Shown here in pieces: positions 10,195 through 18,853 of a stretch of 64,000 bases of DNA. Numbering within the stretch: the stretch's first letter is position 1; each line of letters opens with the position of its first letter. The stretch comes from Sedimenticola sp. GTDB lineage: Bacteria; Pseudomonadota; Gammaproteobacteria; Chromatiales; Chromatiaceae. Under the pieces are notes generated by a model that did not search any database, was not told where the DNA came from, and worked only from the letters and a program-made list of their open reading frames with translations. The translations under genes and the position numbers were made by a program. The stretch covers positions 62,001 through 126,000 of the forward strand of contig JAMOLT010000048.1 of the NCBI GenBank assembly GCA_027068915.1, in the 5' to 3' direction.

Positions 10195-10593
10195 TCATGC
10201 TGCCTTTGGAATGTGCCGCCGTATAGCATCCAGCAATTCATCCCGGCTGAAAGGTTTGGTGAGATACTGATCAGAGCCGGCCAGGCGTCCTTTTGCACGG
10301 TCAAACAAACCGTCCTTGCTGGACAGCATCACTACCGGTGTGTCGCTGTAGGCCTTGTTGTTCTTGATCAACGCGCAGGTCTGATAACCATCGAGCCTCG
10401 GCATCATAATATCGACAAAAATGAGATCCGGATGATGATCCGCAACCAGAGACAGGGCTTCGAACCCATCCGTAGCAGTTACGACATCACAGCCTGCTTT
10501 CTTCAGAAGATTCTCCGCAGTACGCCGGATGGTCTTGCTGTCATCAATAACCATAATCTTTAAACCGGAAAAGCCGGTATCTGAATCACTCAT
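10195..10593 (-). CDS. pilG: PilG, CheY-like response regulator (first gene of operon)
   Basis: A 132-residue single-domain response regulator: VIDDSKTIRRTAENLL, phospho-Asp in IFVDIMMPRLDGYQT, VVMLSSKDG and YLTKPF. PilG is the output regulator that promotes pilus extension and cAMP signalling in P. aeruginosa; function here is by homology. It is the promoter-proximal gene of the minus-strand operon, so the operon promoter should lie in 10594-10750, divergent from gshB. Confidence 0.93.
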   Translation of the reverse strand: MSDSDTGFSGLKIMVIDDSKTIRRTAENLLKKAGCDVVTATDGFEALSLVADHHPDLIFVDIMMPRLDGYQTCALIKNNKAYSDTPVVMLSSKDGLFDRAKGRLAGSDQYLTKPFSRDELLDAIRRHIPKAA

Positions 10594-10756
10594 CGCTGCT
10601 ACTCATGACCTATAAATTCATTTCCATTCAAACCAACACTTCATCCTGCCCATTAGACCTTACCAACATCCAAACACTTTTGCCGGGCAAACGGCGTGAA
10701 TCAAATCACGTCCCAAACCGGATGCTGGCTATTTTTTCGCGCTGGTGATACCCGAA

Positions 10757-10897
10757 TGGCACTTACCTTAAAACCTCAAAGATCTCGTTATTCGCCATTC
10801 TGGCGCAGGCCGGAATCTGGAATCTTGGGAATTAAGTGGCTGCCCTGGATCCCGGTCTGCGTCGGGATGACCATGATTTTTGGTAGGGTAAGTGCCA
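10757..10897. mobile_element. Small inverted-repeat element, MITE-like, no coding capacity
   Basis: The left end TGGCACTTACCTTAAAA (10757-10773) and the right end TTTTTGGTAGGGTAAGTGCCA (10877-10897) are inverted copies sharing an 11-base perfect terminus. Between them lies a copy of the palindromic repeat (10793-10872). No transposase and no clear target duplication are visible. It may be a non-autonomous element or a decayed insertion sequence. The whole gap between pilG and gshB (10594-11239) otherwise holds only promoter space and the possible remnant at 10905-11246. Confidence 0.4.
10793..10872. repeat. Dispersed palindromic repeat, copy 1
   Basis: Two inverted halves: an outer CATTCTGGCGCAGGCCGGAATC and an inner CCGGTCTGCGTCGGGATGAC, joined by a spacer. 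It has the same core as the copies near 20.0, 25.0, 47.1, 48.8 and 55.4 kb. It lies within the inverted-repeat element 10757-10897. Confidence 0.7.
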
Positions 10898-10904
10898 CTC
10901 TGGT

Positions 10905-11246
10905 AATGCCCCAGAATTCCCACATACGCATACCACCACGATAGTATTTGATTCTGTCAGACGGACAACCCGTCGCCAGCAACCCGTGAATCACCCCATT
11001 TGCATAGTAAAGACATCGTTCCCCTCTGCGGCTAAGACATCGGGCGATTGTTTTCCAGCTTTTCCTGGATATACCGTCTCCATAACCAACTAAATTTCTT
11101 GGCAAACTTTTTGCATTTATGCTCGCAACATAGCAAGCTATGTTTTTAAGCGCAAGGCTGTTACTTAAAATCTTTGTGCCAATCCACACCAGGAATAGAA
11201 ACACAAGCCACCATACACTTTCGAGCCGGTAAATATAGCATGTCAA
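10905..11246 (-). pseudogene. Possible rhodanese-like remnant
   Basis: A minus-strand reading frame here translates to a hydrophobic start (VWWLVFLFLVWIG) and then a stretch ending CPSDRIKYYRGGMRMWEFWG, which resembles the end of a rhodanese domain (the GG-W-G pattern). The usual catalytic Cys position reads CLYYANG, and the frame then runs straight into the repeat element at 10757-10897, so its C-terminus is repeat sequence. It overlaps the gshB start region. It may be a decayed fragment or chance; I would not treat it as functional. Confidence 0.25.
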
Positions 11247-12190
11247 TCAATCTCGGGATTGTGATGGATCCCATAAATACCATCAAAATCAGCAAGGACA
11301 GCAGCTTTGCCATGCTGCTGGAAGCACAACGCCGCAGCTGGAATCTGTGGTATATGGAAATGAACGATCTGTTCCTGCTGGAAAACCAGCCTATGGCAAG
11401 GATGAAGCAACTTCGCGTACAGGATGATCCCCTGCGCTGGTTTGAGTTTACCAGTGAAAAAACAGCTCCCTTGAGCAGCCTGGATACGATCCTCATGCGC
11501 AAAGACCCGCCGTTCAACATGGAGTACATCTATGCCACCTACCTGCTGGAGCAGGCAGAAGCCCGTGGCAGCCTGATTGTAAATCGCCCCAGCGCCTTGC
11601 GCGATGCGAATGAAAAACTGTATACAAGCTGGTTTCCCGGGTGTACACCCCCCACATTGGTGTCACGCAACTACCGGGATTTCAACAGTTTTCTTGAAAA
11701 ATACGAGGACATCATCCTCAAGCCCCTGGGAGGAATGGGAGGGGAATCCATTTTTCGCCTGCATCAGGGTGACCCCAATACCAATGTCATCCTGGAAACC
11801 CTGACCACAAAACAGACCCGCTACGCCATGGCGCAAAAATTCATCCCGGAAATCAGCGCCGGAGACAAACGCATTCTTGTAATCGATGGGGAAGCCATCC
11901 CCTGGGCACTGGCACGGGTGCCCCGAGCCGGGGAGAACCGCGGCAATCTGGCAGCAGGAGGAAACGCTCATGGCGTCGAACTTGGCGAACGCGACCACTG
12001 GATTGTGAATCAGGTGGCACCCCGGCTGAAGGAAGCGGGGATTCTGTTTGCAGGATTGGATGTAATCGGCGACTATCTCACCGAAGTCAATGTCACCAGC
12101 CCGACCTGCATCCGGGAACTGGATGCCATCTACAACCTCAATATCAGCGCCGTACTGATGGATCGTATAGAAAAGAAACTCAACCCATGA
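11240..12190 (+). CDS. gshB: Glutathione synthetase
   Basis: ATP-dependent ligation of glycine to gamma-glutamylcysteine, the last step of glutathione synthesis in the cytosol. The 316-residue protein begins MSINLGIVMDPI, matching the family start, so ATG 11240 is chosen over the longer frame from 11174. ATP-grasp features: KPLGGMGGESIFR (glycine-rich loop), MAQKFIPEI.AGDKRILVIDGE, and the C-terminal LTEVNVTSPTCIREL metal and substrate region. First gene of a long co-oriented run; it overlaps apbE by 4 bases (ATGA). Confidence 0.96.
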   Translation: MSINLGIVMDPINTIKISKDSSFAMLLEAQRRSWNLWYMEMNDLFLLENQPMARMKQLRVQDDPLRWFEFTSEKTAPLSSLDTILMRKDPPFNMEYIYATYLLEQAEARGSLIVNRPSALRDANEKLYTSWFPGCTPPTLVSRNYRDFNSFLEKYEDIILKPLGGMGGESIFRLHQGDPNTNVILETLTTKQTRYAMAQKFIPEISAGDKRILVIDGEAIPWALARVPRAGENRGNLAAGGNAHGVELGERDHWIVNQVAPRLKEAGILFAGLDVIGDYLTEVNVTSPTCIRELDAIYNLNISAVLMDRIEKKLNP

Positions 12191-13254
12191 GCACCGCTGT
12201 TCGCCTTCCCATCCTCTTGCTTGCCGCCATGCTGTTGCTCAGCGCTTGCGAAAGAACCCAACCGGTTCACAACGGCCAGTTCATGGCATTCGGCACCCTT
12301 ACCGATATCAGCATTGCCGGCGTTACCGCGGAGCGGGCCGAATCTGCTGTAGAGGCGCTGGAAGAAGATTTTGCCATCATGCACAAAGCCTGGCATGCCT
12401 GGGCACCGGGGCCGCTGACCCGCACCAACAACCTCCTTGCGGAAGGGGTGCGTTTTGCAGCGCCACCCTCGGTGCTGACACTGATGGAAAAATCCAGACA
12501 ACTCGCACAACAAAGCGACAACCTGTTCAACCCCGCCATCGGGCGGCTGGTCAAGCTGTGGGGATTTCAGCAGGATGAGATAAAAAACCGACGCCCGCCG
12601 GACGATGCTGCCATAGCGAAGCTACTGCATGCCGGCCCGACCATGGAAGACATCAACATCGACGGCATCCATGCCCAGTGCGGCAATCCCGCCGTACAGC
12701 TGGATTTCGGCGCCATCGGCAAAGGCTATGGCATTGATCTGGCAATCGAACACCTCAGGGAGATGGGCATAGAAAACGCCATTGTCAACAGTGGTGGTGA
12801 TCTGCGCGCCATCGGTTCCCGCAGCGGCAATCCCTGGCGCATTGCCATTCGCAGCCCTTCCGGGTCGGGCGTCCTGGGATTCCTGCACATATCCGGCGAC
12901 GAAAGCATTTTCACTTCCGGTGATTACGAGCGCAATTATCTATGGAAAGGAAAACACTACCACCATATTATCGATCCCCGAACAGGCTACCCGGCAGAGG
13001 GAACCCGCTCGGTTACCGTCATTCATGACGATGCAACCGTGGCCGATGCTGCCGCTACGGCGCTGTTTGTAGCCGGCCCCAGGGACTGGCACAGAATCGC
13101 CAGACAGATGGGCATTCGGTATGTATTGCTCATCGACAGCAACAACGTGGCGCAGATGAATCCTGCCATGGAAAAACGCTTTGAGCTGATGAATAAAAAC
13201 CAGGTGGTAGAAGTATCCGAACCGCTGATTGCCCCTGAAACAGAAAAGAAATGA
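12187..13254 (+). CDS. apbE: ApbE family FAD:protein FMN transferase, lipoprotein
   Basis: ApbE transfers FMN covalently to Thr/Ser of flavoproteins such as Nqr and Rnf subunits, outside the cytoplasm. A lipoprotein signal is clear: hydrophobic LLLAAMLLLSAC with Cys at residue 20. Core motifs: DFGAIGKGYGIDLA, NSGGDLRAIGSR, HHIIDPRTGYPAEG and a TSGDYERNY stretch. The 355-residue length is normal. It overlaps gshB and tonB by ATGA on both sides; no Nqr or Rnf target gene lies in the window. Confidence 0.92.
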   Translation: MSTAVRLPILLLAAMLLLSACERTQPVHNGQFMAFGTLTDISIAGVTAERAESAVEALEEDFAIMHKAWHAWAPGPLTRTNNLLAEGVRFAAPPSVLTLMEKSRQLAQQSDNLFNPAIGRLVKLWGFQQDEIKNRRPPDDAAIAKLLHAGPTMEDINIDGIHAQCGNPAVQLDFGAIGKGYGIDLAIEHLREMGIENAIVNSGGDLRAIGSRSGNPWRIAIRSPSGSGVLGFLHISGDESIFTSGDYERNYLWKGKHYHHIIDPRTGYPAEGTRSVTVIHDDATVADAAATALFVAGPRDWHRIARQMGIRYVLLIDSNNVAQMNPAMEKRFELMNKNQVVEVSEPLIAPETEKK

Positions 13255-14132
13255 CCACCACTCACCGACAAAACCACAACGAAGCCATGATCACCATGGC
13301 GGTAATCGCGGTGATTCTGCATGCGCTGGTATTCCTTGGCGTCAGCTTTGAAATGCCCTCCCCTCTACCCCAGGCCACCCAGCCCAGCCTGGACGTAATC
13401 CTGCTGCCCACACCAGAGAATCCATCGCCACCGGAAGAAGCCGATTTCATGGCGCAGCACAGCCAGCAGGGCGGCACGGAAAAAGCCGGCCACGCCAGAC
13501 CCAGGGCCGTGCCCAGCCAGCCTGCCCTGAAGAAAAGCCAGAAGGCGTCAGAAGAACGGATACGCAGTGGCGTCAAGGCACCGGAAAGACAACAAAAACC
13601 AGATGTGCTAACCAGCACAAGCAACCCTGCGCGCAAAGCACCAACAGCACACAAGGCGCCGGTAAAAGCGCAGCAGAAGCCGGATATCACCCAACTGTTG
13701 TCCAGCACCCGCCAGGAAATCGCCCGCCTCACTGCGGAGCTGGACAGAAACAGCGAATACGCCTCGCAACGCCCCCGACACAAGGCCATCAACGCCAGTA
13801 CCAAAGAATACCGTTACGCCGCCTATCTGGAAGCCTGGCGCAAAAAAGTGGAGCGCGTGGGCAATCTCAACTACCCCGATGAAGCCAAGCGCAAGAAGCT
13901 GTACGGTGATCTACTACTGCATGTCGCCCTGCGCGCCGATGGATCCGTGCAGCAAATCCGTGTGGTGCGCTCCTCGGGACACAAGATGCTGGACGACGCC
14001 GCCGTGCGCATCGTACGCCTGGCCTCCCCCTTTGCCCCATTCCCGGCGGAGATCCGCAAGGAAGTCGATATTCTGGACATCACTCGCACCTGGCAGTTCC
14101 TCAGCAACAACCGATTGTTTTCCGGCAAGTAG
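13251..14132 (+). CDS. tonB: TonB-family energy transducer
   Basis: Couples the proton-motive force of ExbB/ExbD to outer-membrane receptors. Single N-terminal membrane helix (about residues 14-34, MAVIAVILHALVFLGVSF), a long Pro/Lys/Ala-rich periplasmic spanner, and a C-terminal TonB fold (YGDLLLHVALRADGSVQQ, then RVVRSSGHKMLDDAAVRIVR). 293 residues. No exbBD or receptor gene is adjacent; the location beside gshB matches tonB3 of P. aeruginosa, which has been linked to twitching motility, so a pilus-related role is possible. Confidence 0.9.
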   Translation: MTTTHRQNHNEAMITMAVIAVILHALVFLGVSFEMPSPLPQATQPSLDVILLPTPENPSPPEEADFMAQHSQQGGTEKAGHARPRAVPSQPALKKSQKASEERIRSGVKAPERQQKPDVLTSTSNPARKAPTAHKAPVKAQQKPDITQLLSSTRQEIARLTAELDRNSEYASQRPRHKAINASTKEYRYAAYLEAWRKKVERVGNLNYPDEAKRKKLYGDLLLHVALRADGSVQQIRVVRSSGHKMLDDAAVRIVRLASPFAPFPAEIRKEVDILDITRTWQFLSNNRLFSGK

Positions 14133-14158
14133 GAAGATGGGCTGATATAATCCACTCC

Positions 14159-14722
14159 ATGAGTGAAGCTTCATCCCTCACGAACCATTTTCTCATTGCC
14201 CTGCCCACATTGCAGGATCCAAACTTCTCCCGTACCGTCACCTATATCTGCGAACACAGCCTCGAAGGCACCATGGGCATTATCATCAATCGCCCCAGCA
14301 CCCTGCAGCTCACCGATATTCTGCACCACATGGACATCCAGGAGAACGAACGCACGCCCTCTGAAATGCCCGTCTATATCGGCGGCCCGGTGCAGGAAGA
14401 CCGTGGCTTTCTCCTACATTCGCCAGCCAAACGCTGGGATTCCACGCTTTTCATCGGCGACGACCTGGCGGTAACCACCTCCCAGGATCTGGTCAAGTCC
14501 CTGGCGAAAGGAGAGGGCCCGGAAGATGTTTTTTTCGCCCTGGGTTACGCCGGCTGGGGGCCGGGACAGCTGGAGCAGGAGCTGCAACAGGACGCATGGA
14601 TTTTTGGCCCGGCTTCAAAGGAGATTCTCTTCCAGGCCCCGGCAGAAAATCGCTGGGAAGCCGCCGCAAGACTTGCCGGGGTTGATGTCAACCTGATCAG
14701 CAACATTGGCGGCCATGCCTGA
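14159..14722 (+). CDS. algH: YqgE/AlgH family protein (UPF0301)
   Basis: 187-residue cytosolic protein with the family hallmarks: N-terminal LTNHFLIALPTLQDPNFSRT, then GTMGIIINRPS, YIGGPVQEDRGF and FFALGYAGWGPGQLEQE. Biochemical function is unsettled; in P. aeruginosa AlgH affects alginate and virulence gene expression. It lies directly before ruvX and overlaps it by 8 bases, the common bacterial pairing. Confidence 0.95.
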   Translation: MSEASSLTNHFLIALPTLQDPNFSRTVTYICEHSLEGTMGIIINRPSTLQLTDILHHMDIQENERTPSEMPVYIGGPVQEDRGFLLHSPAKRWDSTLFIGDDLAVTTSQDLVKSLAKGEGPEDVFFALGYAGWGPGQLEQELQQDAWIFGPASKEILFQAPAENRWEAAARLAGVDVNLISNIGGHA

Positions 14723-15128
14723 AGTGCAGACCATGCTGGGTTTCGACTATGGCACGGGAAAGATCGGCGTGGCCGTGGGCCAGCAACTCACCGGCACCGC
14801 CACACCACTGACAACCTTGCACCTGGTCAAGAACAAACCCGACTGGCAGGGCATCGGGTGCCTCATCGAAGAATGGCAGCCCGATGCCCTGGTGGTGGGG
14901 CTGCCCATTGGGCCGGAAGAAAACGAAACCCCCATGACCACCGCCGCCCGCAAATTCTCCAGACAGCTGGAGGGACGCTTTCATCTGCCTGTACACCTGG
15001 CCGATGAACGGCTAACATCCCGGGAAGCTTGGAGCCGCATCGGCGGCATCGCCATTCACGATGTCACCCGCATCGACTCCATGGCAGCAAAACTAATCCT
15101 GGAAACCTGGTTCAGCGCCAATGAGTAA
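14715..15128 (+). CDS. ruvX: RuvX/YqgF, Holliday-junction resolvase-like nuclease
   Basis: RNase H-fold protein acting on pre-16S rRNA ends and possibly recombination intermediates. The acidic site is visible: LGFDYGTGKIGVAVG at the start, GLPIG, LADERLTSREA and HDVTRIDSMAAKLILETW. ATG 14715 (137 residues) is preferred to the TTG at 14706; both overlap the algH end. It overlaps pyrR by 8 bases. Confidence 0.94.
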   Translation: MPEVQTMLGFDYGTGKIGVAVGQQLTGTATPLTTLHLVKNKPDWQGIGCLIEEWQPDALVVGLPIGPEENETPMTTAARKFSRQLEGRFHLPVHLADERLTSREAWSRIGGIAIHDVTRIDSMAAKLILETWFSANE

Positions 15129-15660
15129 TCGCAGTTTCATGCAACACCAGGCCATACTGGATCTGATCCAGGGTATGGCGCGCATCACCCGACGCCACTT
15201 GCGGGACAAACGCATCAACCAGCCCGCGATGATCGGCATTCACACCGGCGGCGTATGGGTTGCGCAGCGCCTGCATCAACTCCTGCAGATTGAACCACCC
15301 CTGGGGAAGCTCGACATCAGTTTCTACCGGGACGATTTCACCCGCATCGGCATGAATCCCCAGGTCAAGCCCTCACAGATTCCCTTTGCGGTTGAAGACC
15401 AGCATATCGTCCTGGTCGATGACGTCATCCAGTCAGGGCGCACCATACGTGCCGCCATGAATGAAATCTTCGACTTCGGGCGCCCCGCTTCCATCACCCT
15501 GGTCACCCTCATCGAGCGCAGCGGCAGGGAATTGCCCATACAGCCTGACATCATCGGCCTGGAGCCGCCCCTGGCCGACGATGAGCACATCCGCCTGCAA
15601 GGACCAGACCCGCTGATACTGCAAATCAACGGTGATCCGGGCAACAGGGGGGACGCATGA
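15121..15660 (+). CDS. pyrR: PyrR, bifunctional pyr regulator / uracil phosphoribosyltransferase
   Basis: A 179-residue type I PRTase fold. The PRPP-binding loop is [33 protein letters not shown] is the N-terminal loop. In Gram-positives PyrR attenuates pyr transcription by binding mRNA; in gammaproteobacteria it sits before pyrB, and I saw no convincing PyrR anti-terminator hairpin here, as the genes overlap (ATGA with pyrB). Uracil salvage is the safer functional statement. Confidence 0.94.
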   Translation: MSNRSFMQHQAILDLIQGMARITRRHLRDKRINQPAMIGIHTGGVWVAQRLHQLLQIEPPLGKLDISFYRDDFTRIGMNPQVKPSQIPFAVEDQHIVLVDDVIQSGRTIRAAMNEIFDFGRPASITLVTLIERSGRELPIQPDIIGLEPPLADDEHIRLQGPDPLILQINGDPGNRGDA

Positions 15661-16631
15661 GCTACGAGCAATTGCAAACGGATGAACAAGGCCGGCTGCG
15701 GCACTTCTTGAGCATCGAAGGCTTCCGCCGAGAACAGTTGCTGCAAATACTCGATACCGCAGAATCCTTCGCCATGCTGCCCGGGCGGCAAGTGAAAAAA
15801 GTGCCCCTGCTGCGCGGCAAGATCATCACCAATCTGTTCTTCGAAAACAGTACGCGAACCCGCACCACCTTTGAGTTGGCGGCCAAGCTGCTGTCTGCCG
15901 ATGTAATCAATTTCAACATGGACGTTTCCGCCACCTCCAAGGGCGAAACACTACTCGACACCCTGCGCAATATCGAAGCCATGCACTCCGACATGTTCGT
16001 GGTGCGCCACAGCGCATCCGGAGCCGCTCATTTCATTGCCCGGCATGCGGCGCCTGGAGTAAGCATCATCAATGCCGGCGATGGCTGCCATGCCCACCCT
16101 ACCCAGGCGATGCTGGATATGTTCACCATCCGTCGGCACAAGGGCGATTTCACCCCTTTGCGTATCGCCATCGTCGGCGATGTGCAGCATTCCAGGGTGG
16201 CCCGCTCCCAGATCATGGCTCTGAACATCCTGGGCGTTTCCGAAGTGCGGGTGATCGCACCACGCACCCTGCTGCCTGCGGACGTACGCACCCTGGGAGT
16301 GCATGTCTTTCATGATCTGGAACAAGGGTTGAAGGACGTGGACGTGGTGATCATGCTGCGGCTGCAGCACGAGCGCATGGACAATGCCCTGCTGCCCTCC
16401 GCCCATGAGTACTTCCAGCTCTACGGCCTTACAGCAGAACGCCTGGAATATGCAAAACCGGATGCCATCGTCATGCACCCCGGCCCCATCAACCGGGGTG
16501 TGGAAATCACTTCAGAGGTGGCGGATGGCCCGCAGTCCGTCATCCTGCAGCAGGTCAGCTACGGCATTGCGATACGCATGGCAGTGATGTCCATGGCGCT
16601 AGGCAACAGCAGTGGGGAGCAAGGCTCATGA
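15657..16631 (+). CDS. pyrB: Aspartate carbamoyltransferase catalytic chain
   Basis: Condenses carbamoyl phosphate and aspartate in pyrimidine synthesis. 324 residues with the carbamoyl-phosphate site [13 protein letters not shown], the [10 protein letters not shown] motif, [12 protein letters not shown] and [12 protein letters not shown]. No pyrI regulatory chain is present. It overlaps pyrR and the downstream dihydroorotase-like gene by 4 bases each, the arrangement of class A ATCases, where PyrB assembles with an inactive dihydroorotase homologue into a dodecamer. Confidence 0.97.
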   Translation: MSYEQLQTDEQGRLRHFLSIEGFRREQLLQILDTAESFAMLPGRQVKKVPLLRGKIITNLFFENSTRTRTTFELAAKLLSADVINFNMDVSATSKGETLLDTLRNIEAMHSDMFVVRHSASGAAHFIARHAAPGVSIINAGDGCHAHPTQAMLDMFTIRRHKGDFTPLRIAIVGDVQHSRVARSQIMALNILGVSEVRVIAPRTLLPADVRTLGVHVFHDLEQGLKDVDVVIMLRLQHERMDNALLPSAHEYFQLYGLTAERLEYAKPDAIVMHPGPINRGVEITSEVADGPQSVILQQVSYGIAIRMAVMSMALGNSSGEQGS

Positions 16632-17917
16632 TCGCGGTAAACCTGCATATCCGGGGTGGACGTCTCATCGACCCGGCCAACGGCATTGATGCCCACCTCG
16701 ACCTGTACCTCAAACACGGCCGGGTGTTTGCAGTGGGTGAGAAACCAGACGGATTCCGCATTGACAAGACCATCAGCGCCCGGGGGAAGATCGTTTGTCC
16801 CGGACTCATCGATCTGGGTGTGCATCTGCGCGAACCCGGCGAAGAACACAAGGGCACTATCTGCAGCGAGGCGGAAGCTGCCGCCCGGGGAGGAATCACC
16901 ACCCTGATCTGCATGCCAAATACCGATCCGGTCATCGATACACCTGCCGTCTGGGAACTCATCCGCCGCCGCGCAAAAGCCTGCGGCAATGCCCGGGTGC
17001 TGGCGATCGGCGCACTGACCAAGGATTTGACGGGGAAACAGCTGGCGGAAATGGGCGCATTGAAACAGGCAGGCTGTGTTGCCGTCAGCAATGCCCGCAA
17101 ACGCATGGCCAATACCCTGGTGACCCGCCATGCGCTGGAATATGCCCGCACCTTCGATCTCCCGGTTATTCTGTGCAGCGAAGACCCGCACCTCAAGGAC
17201 GATGGCTGCGTACATGAGGGCAGCATCGCCACCCGCCTGGGGCTGCCCGGCATTCCATCTGCAGCAGAAACCGTTGCCGTGGCTCGGGATCTGGCTCTGA
17301 CGGAGCACACCGACAGCCGCAGCCATTTCCACACCCTGTCCACCGGCCGCGCCATCGAGATGATCCGTCAGGCAAGGCGCGGTGGCGCAAGGCTGTCGGC
17401 GGATGTCGCCATCCACCAACTATTTCTCCTCGATACCGATGTAGACGGATTCAACGCCGACTGCCATGTAGATCCACCATTTCGTACCCAGACCGACCGC
17501 GACATCCTGCGCCAGGCGGTTGCCGATGGCGATATCGAGGTCATTTGCTCCGATCATCAGCCTCATGAAGAAGATGCCAAAACCGCGCCTTTCCCCCTCA
17601 CCGCCCCCGGCATCTCCGGCCTGGAAACCCTGCTGCCCCTGTGCCTGAAGCTGGTGGAAGACGGCATTCTCGACCTGCCCACAGCCATCGCTCGCCTCAC
17701 CCATGGCCCGGCGCAGGCCCTGGGTCTGCCTTTGGGGCGCCTGGATGCCGGTCACAGCGCAGACATTTGCATCTTTGATCCCGACCACATCTGGACGCTG
17801 CACCCGGCCGAGCTGCACAGCAGCGGCAAGAATACGCCTTTTTGCAACTGGGAATTCCGCGGCAAGGTAACCCACACCCTGTTCGAGGGGCGCATCACCT
17901 GGAATTCAGAATCATGA
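16628..17917 (+). CDS. Non-catalytic dihydroorotase homologue (PyrC'/PyrX)
   Basis: Amidohydrolase-fold protein of 429 residues, closest in layout to type I dihydroorotase. Key metal ligands are missing: the expected HxH before LREPG reads [10 protein letters not shown] (first His is Gly), and the later His-bearing loop reads CSEDPH with Cys where His is usual. The SDHQPH segment keeps the catalytic Asp. By analogy with Pseudomonas PyrC', it should be a structural partner of PyrB rather than an enzyme; an active dihydroorotase would have to be encoded elsewhere. ATGA overlaps on both sides. Confidence 0.9.
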   Translation: MIAVNLHIRGGRLIDPANGIDAHLDLYLKHGRVFAVGEKPDGFRIDKTISARGKIVCPGLIDLGVHLREPGEEHKGTICSEAEAAARGGITTLICMPNTDPVIDTPAVWELIRRRAKACGNARVLAIGALTKDLTGKQLAEMGALKQAGCVAVSNARKRMANTLVTRHALEYARTFDLPVILCSEDPHLKDDGCVHEGSIATRLGLPGIPSAAETVAVARDLALTEHTDSRSHFHTLSTGRAIEMIRQARRGGARLSADVAIHQLFLLDTDVDGFNADCHVDPPFRTQTDRDILRQAVADGDIEVICSDHQPHEEDAKTAPFPLTAPGISGLETLLPLCLKLVEDGILDLPTAIARLTHGPAQALGLPLGRLDAGHSADICIFDPDHIWTLHPAELHSSGKNTPFCNWEFRGKVTHTLFEGRITWNSES

Positions 17918-18780
17918 AGCATCCCCAGCAACGCAACAGCATCTGTCTGGAAGATGCGGAAATTCTTTCACACCATGCCTATCCCGGCGACCAGCACATC
18001 CTGCGCCTGCAGGCGCCACGCTGCGCGGCCCGGGCAAAACCCGGGCAGTTCGTACACCTTACCGTCGATCCCCAACGGCCCATGCGCCGCCCCATTTCCA
18101 TCATGCGCGCCTGCGCGGATGATGGCTGGATCGACCTTTTGTACAAGCGCGTGGGAGAAGGCACGGCGCTGCTGGCCGCACGCACCACCGGGGAATACCT
18201 GAGCACCCTTGGGCCCATCGGACAACCGTTCCGGATCAAGGAAAAACGCCCCCTGCTCATCGGCGGCGGCGTGGGAATGCCACCCATGGTGTTTGTCGCC
18301 GAAAGCCTCAAGAACAGCGAACACCAGCCCATGGTCATACTGGGTTCAGAAGCGCCTTTTCCCTTTACAGCCCGGCCTTCCAGCATTCTGCTGCCCGGCA
18401 TACCCGATGGTGTCATCGCCGCCATGCCCTTGCTGGACGACTGGGGCGTTCCCTGCCGCCTGGCAAGCCAGCAGCAGATGCCCGGCGTGCATCAGGGTTA
18501 CGTCACCGACCTGGCGAGACATTGGCTAAACGCCCTGGAAGCCCAGGCCCGGCAGGAAGTCGGACTCTATGCCTGTGGCCCTCATCCCATGCTGGAGGCG
18601 GTGGTCGAGCTGGCCAGAGAATTTGCATTACCGGTTCAGGTATCCCTGGAAGAGTTCATGGCTTGCGGCGTCGGCGGCTGCGCCGGCTGCAGTGTAGAGG
18701 TGCAGACAGAAAACGGGCCAGCCATGCAGCGGGTGTGCGTGGATGGCCCGGTGTTTGACGGCTATCAGGTGTTTAACTGA
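17914..18780 (+). CDS. PyrK-like iron-sulfur flavoprotein (dihydroorotate dehydrogenase electron transfer subunit family)
   Basis: 288 residues from ATG 17914 (ATGA overlap with the preceding gene). Ferredoxin-reductase fold: FAD-binding RRPISIMR, a nucleotide-binding LLIGGGVGMPPMVFVAE, ACGPHPMLEAV, and a C-terminal [2Fe-2S] motif in EFMACGVGGCAGCSVEVQ with the fourth Cys in RVCVDGPVF. This is the PyrK pattern. In class 1B systems PyrK pairs with PyrD, but no pyrD is adjacent, and gammaproteobacteria generally use the membrane-bound quinone-linked class 2 enzyme. Its real partner is therefore unknown. Last gene of the operon. Confidence 0.85.
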   Translation: MKHPQQRNSICLEDAEILSHHAYPGDQHILRLQAPRCAARAKPGQFVHLTVDPQRPMRRPISIMRACADDGWIDLLYKRVGEGTALLAARTTGEYLSTLGPIGQPFRIKEKRPLLIGGGVGMPPMVFVAESLKNSEHQPMVILGSEAPFPFTARPSSILLPGIPDGVIAAMPLLDDWGVPCRLASQQQMPGVHQGYVTDLARHWLNALEAQARQEVGLYACGPHPMLEAVVELAREFALPVQVSLEEFMACGVGGCAGCSVEVQTENGPAMQRVCVDGPVFDGYQVFN

Positions 18781-18798
18781 TACAAGCGCCTTGCAGGA

Positions 18799-18833
18799 GG
18801 TTGAAAAAAGCCTTTCATGGTTTTTTTCAACGC
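18799..18833. terminator. Hairpin between convergent pyrK-like and pilU genes
   Basis: GTTGAAAAAAGCC and GGTTTTTTTCAAC form a 13-base stem with one G-T wobble and a 6-base loop. It lies between two convergent stops and could end transcription from either side, although the stem is AT-rich and not a classic GC stem with a T tail. Its arms resemble the perfect hairpin at 55529-55563. Confidence 0.5.
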
Positions 18834-18853
18834 CGGAAAGCTGTTAATGCCCG

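Noticed and set aside
10696-10944. Plus-strand frame of 82 codons before gshB
   Set aside because: It is mostly the translated inverted-repeat element.
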